Source: Eubacteriales Family XIII. Incertae Sedis bacterium
GTDB lineage: Bacteria > Bacillota_A > Clostridia > Peptostreptococcales > Anaerovoracaceae
Assembly: GCA_031280075.1 (NCBI GenBank)
Contig: JAITHG010000046.1
Coordinates: 1 to 8,761 of the forward strand
Length of the DNA stretch: 8,761 bases
Reading direction: 5' to 3'
The position numbers and the translations under genes are program-made. Shown one piece after another: positions 5,808 to 8,761 of this stretch (the stretch's first letter is position 1; each line of letters starts with the position of its first letter). Below the pieces are notes generated by a model. It did not search any database and was not told the origin of the DNA. It worked only from the letters and a program-made list of their open reading frames with translations.

Positions 5808-6992
5808 ATGCAAGACAGGAGTGTAGTCATCTGCGCAGGCGTGCGCACCCCCATCGGCAACATCGGCGGGCAGTTCAAGTCGATCACCTCGCTGGATCTA
5901 TCGATCCCGGTGCTCAAGGAGCTTGTCGTGCGTTCGGGCATCGACCCGGCGCACATCGCCGACGTCATCTGGGGCTGCAATTACCAGCGCACGTACAAAG
6001 AGAACAACCTCGCGCGTGTGGCCCTCGTCAAGGCGGGGCTGCCGACCTCCGTGCCGGGCATGACCATCCACCGGAACTGCACGTCGTCCATGTCCTCCAT
6101 CCAGCTTGGCTATTATCAGATCAAGGCCGGCGAGGCGGATGCGATCATCGCGGGCGGCGCGGACAGCATGAGCACCGCGCCTCACATGAACTTCAATTTC
6201 CGCTACGGGCAGAAGTTCGGGCACAGCGAGCTGCGCGACTCCATGTGGGATTCGCTGACCAACCTCGGCATCGGCCCCGCGATGGGCATCACCGCCGAGA
6301 ACGTGGCAGAGAAGTTCGGCATCACGCGGGAGGCGCAGGACGAGTACGCCCTGCTCAGCCAGCAGCGTGCCGTCGCCGCGCAGGACGCAGATCGCTTCAA
6401 GGACGAAATCGTGCCCGTCACCATCTCCAGCCGCAAGGGCGACGTGTCCTACGACACGGACGAATACCCCAAGCGCGACGTGTCGCTTGAGAGCCTGAAG
6501 AAGCTGAAGCCCGCGTTCAAGGACGACGGCTCCGTCACGGCGGGCAACGCCTCGGGGATGAACGACGCTTCGTCAGGCGTTTTGCTTGTCGAAGAATCCA
6601 AGGCGAAGGAGTGGGGTCTGCCGATCCTCGCGCGCATCCTCTCCACCGCTACGACAGGCGTCGATCCCGAGATCATGGGCATCGGGCCGGTCAGCTCCTC
6701 GCAGGAGGCGCTCCGGAAGGCAGGGCTGGCTTTGGACGACATCCAGCTCGTCGAAATCAACGAGGCGTTCGCTGTGCAGTATCTCGCCGTCGAGAAGGAG
6801 CTGGGTCTGAAACGCGACATCACGAACGTGAACGGCGGTGGCATCTCGCTCGGGCATCCGGTCGGCGCCACGGGCTCGCGCATCGTCATCACGCTCCTCT
6901 ACGAGATGCGGCGGCGCGGACTGCGCTACGGTCTTGCCGGCCTGTGCGCCGGTGGCGGCATGGGCGTGTCCGTTGTCATCGAAGTGCTGTAG
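5808..6992 (+). CDS. thlA: Acetyl-CoA C-acetyltransferase (thiolase)
   Basis: A 394-residue thiolase, the standard length for the degradative/biosynthetic acetoacetyl-CoA thiolase family. It condenses two acetyl-CoA or cleaves 3-ketoacyl-CoA with CoA. The nucleophilic cysteine is C91 (HRNCTSSMSS), followed by GGADSMS (116-122), NEAFA (318-322), the histidine of GHPVGATG (H350) and the second catalytic cysteine C380 (LCAGGGMG). The full catalytic set is present. The residues after C91 read TSS where most thiolases have GSG or ASG, placing it in a less common subgroup that may prefer another chain length. It lies downstream of hbd in the same direction and 27 bases before the CoA-transferase gene. 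It could equally be a 3-ketovaleryl-CoA or 3-ketoacyl-CoA thiolase; the acetoacetyl assignment rests on the hbd neighbour. Confidence 0.92.
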   Translation: MQDRSVVICAGVRTPIGNIGGQFKSITSLDLSIPVLKELVVRSGIDPAHIADVIWGCNYQRTYKENNLARVALVKAGLPTSVPGMTIHRNCTSSMSSIQLGYYQIKAGEADAIIAGGADSMSTAPHMNFNFRYGQKFGHSELRDSMWDSLTNLGIGPAMGITAENVAEKFGITREAQDEYALLSQQRAVAAQDADRFKDEIVPVTISSRKGDVSYDTDEYPKRDVSLESLKKLKPAFKDDGSVTAGNASGMNDASSGVLLVEESKAKEWGLPILARILSTATTGVDPEIMGIGPVSSSQEALRKAGLALDDIQLVEINEAFAVQYLAVEKELGLKRDITNVNGGGISLGHPVGATGSRIVITLLYEMRRRGLRYGLAGLCAGGGMGVSVVIEVL

Positions 6993-7004
6993 GCGGATGC
7001 CGAG

Positions 7005-7011
7005 AAGGAGG
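7005..7011 (+). promoter_or_regulatory. SD site fixing the CoA-transferase start
   Basis: AAGGAGG lies 8 bases before the ATG at 7020. A GTG two codons earlier (7014) is only 2 bases from this SD site, too close for use. Confidence 0.75.
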
Positions 7012-7019
7012 GCGTGTCA

Positions 7020-8402
7020 ATGAGCCAAATTTCTGTTCCGAATTTCTGTGCACTGAGCGAGGTGCAGGGCGAGTACAGGCGCAAGCTGAAGAGCGCAGAC
7101 GAGGCAGTCCGGATCGTAAAACCTGGCGACCGGATCCACTACGGGCTGTTTTGCGGCATCATCCAGGATCTGGACAAGGCGCTCGCGAAGCGTGCCGAAG
7201 AGCTTTCGGATGTCATCGTCTACGATTCGATCTGGGCATACAAGGAGCCGCCTGCCATCGTGCAGGCAGACCCGGAGGCAAAGCACTTCAAGTACATCAG
7301 CACGCACATGAGCGGGCTGGATCGTTCGCTGAACAAACAGGGTACGTGCTGGTTCTTCCCCGTGCAGTTCCGGGAAAACACCAAGCTGTGGGCGGAAAAC
7401 GTCGAGAAGATCGATGTCGCGATGCTCCAGGTCGGACCGATGGACAAAAACGGCTATTTCAACATCGGTCCCCAGGTCGCGGAGTGCTGGGGTGTGCTCG
7501 GGCGCGCCGACAAAATCATCGTCGAGGTGAACGAGAAGCAGCCCAAGACGCACGGCATCCAGACCTCCCTGCACCTCTCGCAGATCGACATCGTCACCGA
7601 GAGCTCGCACAACGACCTGCCCCAGCTCATCGCCAAGGAGGCGACCGACACGGAGAAGAAGATCGCCGCCCACATCGTGGAACGCATCGAGAGCGGCACG
7701 TCCCTGCAGCTCGGCATCGGGGGCATGCCCAACTACGTCGGGACGATGATCAAGGAATCCGACATCAACGACCTCAGCGTGCACACGGAGATGTTCGTGG
7801 ATGCCTACGTCGAACTGTACAAGGCTGGCAAGATCACGGGCAACAAGAACACGCACAAGGGCAAGATGGTCTTCACCTTCGCAATGGGTTCGAAGCAGGT
7901 CTACGACTTCGTCGACGACAACCCGATCATCTGCTGCGGCCCCGTGGACTACGTGAACGCCCTCGAAGTCATCGCTGCCAACGACAAGGTGGTCTCCATC
8001 AACAGCTGCCTGCAGGTCGACCTCTTCGGGCAGGTCAACTCCGAGTCCGCAGGCATCCAGCACATCGGCGGGACGGGCGGGCAGCTCGACTACGTCATGG
8101 GCGCGTTCAAGTCCAAAGGGGGCAAGAGCTTCCTCTGCACCCCCTCCGTGCGGAAGAACAAGGACGGCAGCCTGAGCTCGCTCATCATGCCGAAGCTGCC
8201 CGAGGGCTCCATCGTCTCCACGCCGCGCAGCGCGACGAACTACGTCGTCACGGAGTACGGCGCGGTCAACCTGAAGGGCAAGACGACCTTCGAACGCGCG
8301 GAGCTCCTGATCTCCATCGCGCATCCGGACTTCCGGGAGCAGCTGGAGAAAGAAGCGTTCGGGATGGGGCTCACGCGCAGGAGCAGCAAGGTCCTAGGAT
8401 AG
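7020..8402 (+). CDS. Acetyl-CoA hydrolase/transferase family CoA-transferase (butyryl-CoA:acetate or 4-hydroxybutyrate type)
   Basis: A 460-residue class-I CoA-transferase of the Cat1/AbfT/But group, which swaps CoA between acetyl-CoA and an organic acid through a glutamyl-CoA thioester. Visible marks are LGIGGMPN (232-239), the likely catalytic Glu at 257 in HTEMFVDA, VDLFGQVNSESAG (333-345), GGTGGQLD (350-357), GGKSF (367-371) and AHPDFR (434-439). It is closely similar in pattern to Roseburia butyryl-CoA:acetate CoA-transferase (SADEAV near the N-terminus, ERAELLISIAHPDFR near the end). It has about 12 extra N-terminal residues and a different acid-side loop. Substrate choice among butyrate, 4-hydroxybutyrate, propionate or a 2-hydroxy acid cannot be decided here. 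Its place after thl suggests that it either activates the hydroxy acid for the dehydratase or releases the final fatty acid. No other CoA-transferase is present in the window. Confidence 0.88.
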   Translation: MSQISVPNFCALSEVQGEYRRKLKSADEAVRIVKPGDRIHYGLFCGIIQDLDKALAKRAEELSDVIVYDSIWAYKEPPAIVQADPEAKHFKYISTHMSGLDRSLNKQGTCWFFPVQFRENTKLWAENVEKIDVAMLQVGPMDKNGYFNIGPQVAECWGVLGRADKIIVEVNEKQPKTHGIQTSLHLSQIDIVTESSHNDLPQLIAKEATDTEKKIAAHIVERIESGTSLQLGIGGMPNYVGTMIKESDINDLSVHTEMFVDAYVELYKAGKITGNKNTHKGKMVFTFAMGSKQVYDFVDDNPIICCGPVDYVNALEVIAANDKVVSINSCLQVDLFGQVNSESAGIQHIGGTGGQLDYVMGAFKSKGGKSFLCTPSVRKNKDGSLSSLIMPKLPEGSIVSTPRSATNYVVTEYGAVNLKGKTTFERAELLISIAHPDFREQLEKEAFGMGLTRRSSKVLG

Positions 8403-8443
8403 GGACGACCATATTTTATCGCAACAGTTTGGAGGAACCAAGA
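8403..8443 (+). promoter_or_regulatory. Short gap with AT-rich patch and SD site before the aminotransferase gene
   Basis: The 41-base gap contains an AT-rich run ATATTTTAT (8411-8419), rare in this GC-rich window, and GGAGG (8431-8435) 8 bases before the ATG at 8444. The AT patch could be part of an internal promoter, but no matching -35 box is seen. The aminotransferase gene is most simply read as a continuation of the operon. Confidence 0.4.
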
Positions 8444-8761
8444 ATGAAATTCGCAGACTACAAACCTTACCTCAGCCCGGCGCTCGCGAAGGCGACCGAC
8501 CTGGTCATGGCAAGCGCGAAAGGGCTGTACATCACGGATGTGAACGGGGAGGAGTACATCGACCTTGTGCAGGGCATCGCCGTGAACGCCCTCGGGCATT
8601 GCCACCCGAACGTCGTCAAGGCGATCCAGGAGCAGGCTGCCAAGGTGATCGATGCCTCGTTCAACCTCGTGAGCTACCCGGCGACGCTCGAGCTGGCAAA
8701 GCGCATCGCCGAGCTTGCCCCCGGCGATCTCGGCACGGTCTTCTTCTCGAACGGCGGTTCG
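8444..8761 (+). CDS. Class-III PLP-dependent aminotransferase, N-terminal part (cut by window end)
   Basis: The first 106 residues of a fold-type I, class-III aminotransferase related to 4-aminobutyrate, acetylornithine and other omega-amino acid transaminases. Typical features are GLYITDVNGEEYIDL (27-41), GIAVNALGHCHPNVVKAI (44-61), an LA(K/R)RIAELAPG helix (84-94) and FFSNGGS (100-106), the start of the phosphate-binding SNGGSEA-like loop. The catalytic PLP lysine and the substrate loop lie beyond the window, so the exact substrate (GABA, 5-aminovalerate, beta-alanine or ornithine-type) cannot be called. SNGG rather than SNSG is seen in several GABA-type enzymes. The start is supported by the SD site 8 bases upstream. 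It is 41 bases after the CoA-transferase gene and probably shares its transcript. It would feed the pathway by making a semialdehyde or oxo acid. Confidence 0.85.
   Translation, partial: MKFADYKPYLSPALAKATDLVMASAKGLYITDVNGEEYIDLVQGIAVNALGHCHPNVVKAIQEQAAKVIDASFNLVSYPATLELAKRIAELAPGDLGTVFFSNGGS

Noticed and set aside
1..8761. tRNA, rRNA, CRISPR arrays, insertion sequences or phage genes
   Set aside because: No tRNA-like cloverleaf, rRNA segment, regularly spaced repeats, transposase motifs or terminal inverted repeats were seen on either strand.

Overview
The window is a GC-rich stretch (G or C at most third codon positions) in which every recognisable gene is on the + strand. Nearly all genes are preceded by a strong AAGGAGG-type Shine-Dalgarno (SD) site 5 to 8 bases upstream. 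The content is that of a strict anaerobe fermenting amino acids or hydroxy acids: a radical-type [4Fe-4S] 2-hydroxyacyl-CoA dehydratase with its ATP-driven activator, followed by butanoate-type CoA enzymes. This fits Bacillota (Negativicutes, Oscillospiraceae or similar) or Synergistota. The exact taxon cannot be fixed from the sequence alone.

Layout. (1) Positions 1-228 are a leader with a perfect 9-bp stem and a second small hairpin. (2) 229-1359 encodes a YkvI-family membrane transporter. (3) 1360-1680 is a 321-base intergenic region. It holds a hairpin just after the transporter, two bulged GC-rich hairpins, a 10-base direct repeat and an inverted repeat, and is the probable control region of the following operon. 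(4) 1681-4840 encodes the dehydratase alpha subunit, beta subunit and activator, tightly packed. (5) 4876-8402 encodes 3-hydroxybutyryl-CoA dehydrogenase, a thiolase and a butyryl-CoA/4-hydroxybutyrate-type CoA-transferase. Small hairpins lie before and after the dehydrogenase gene. (6) 8444-8761 is the first 106 codons of a class-III (omega-amino acid type) aminotransferase that runs off the window.

How the genes may work together. The transporter would import an amino acid or related acid. The CoA-transferase would activate a hydroxy acid (or release the product acid) using acetyl-CoA. The dehydratase would convert an (R)-2-hydroxyacyl-CoA to a 2-enoyl-CoA. After hydration by a crotonase not seen here, Hbd and thiolase would complete an oxidative branch to acetyl-CoA, or run in reverse to build a C4/C5 acid. 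The alpha subunit lacks the long insert of 2-hydroxyglutaryl-CoA dehydratase and resembles the lactyl-CoA / 2-hydroxyisocaproyl-CoA type, so the true substrate is open. Joining this dehydratase to hbd, thiolase, an AbfT/But-type CoA-transferase and a class-III aminotransferase, without crotonase, acyl-CoA dehydrogenase or a 2-hydroxyacid dehydrogenase in view, is the most interesting aspect. A Ser-Arg pair where Hbd normally carries the NAD-selecting Asp also suggests NADPH use.
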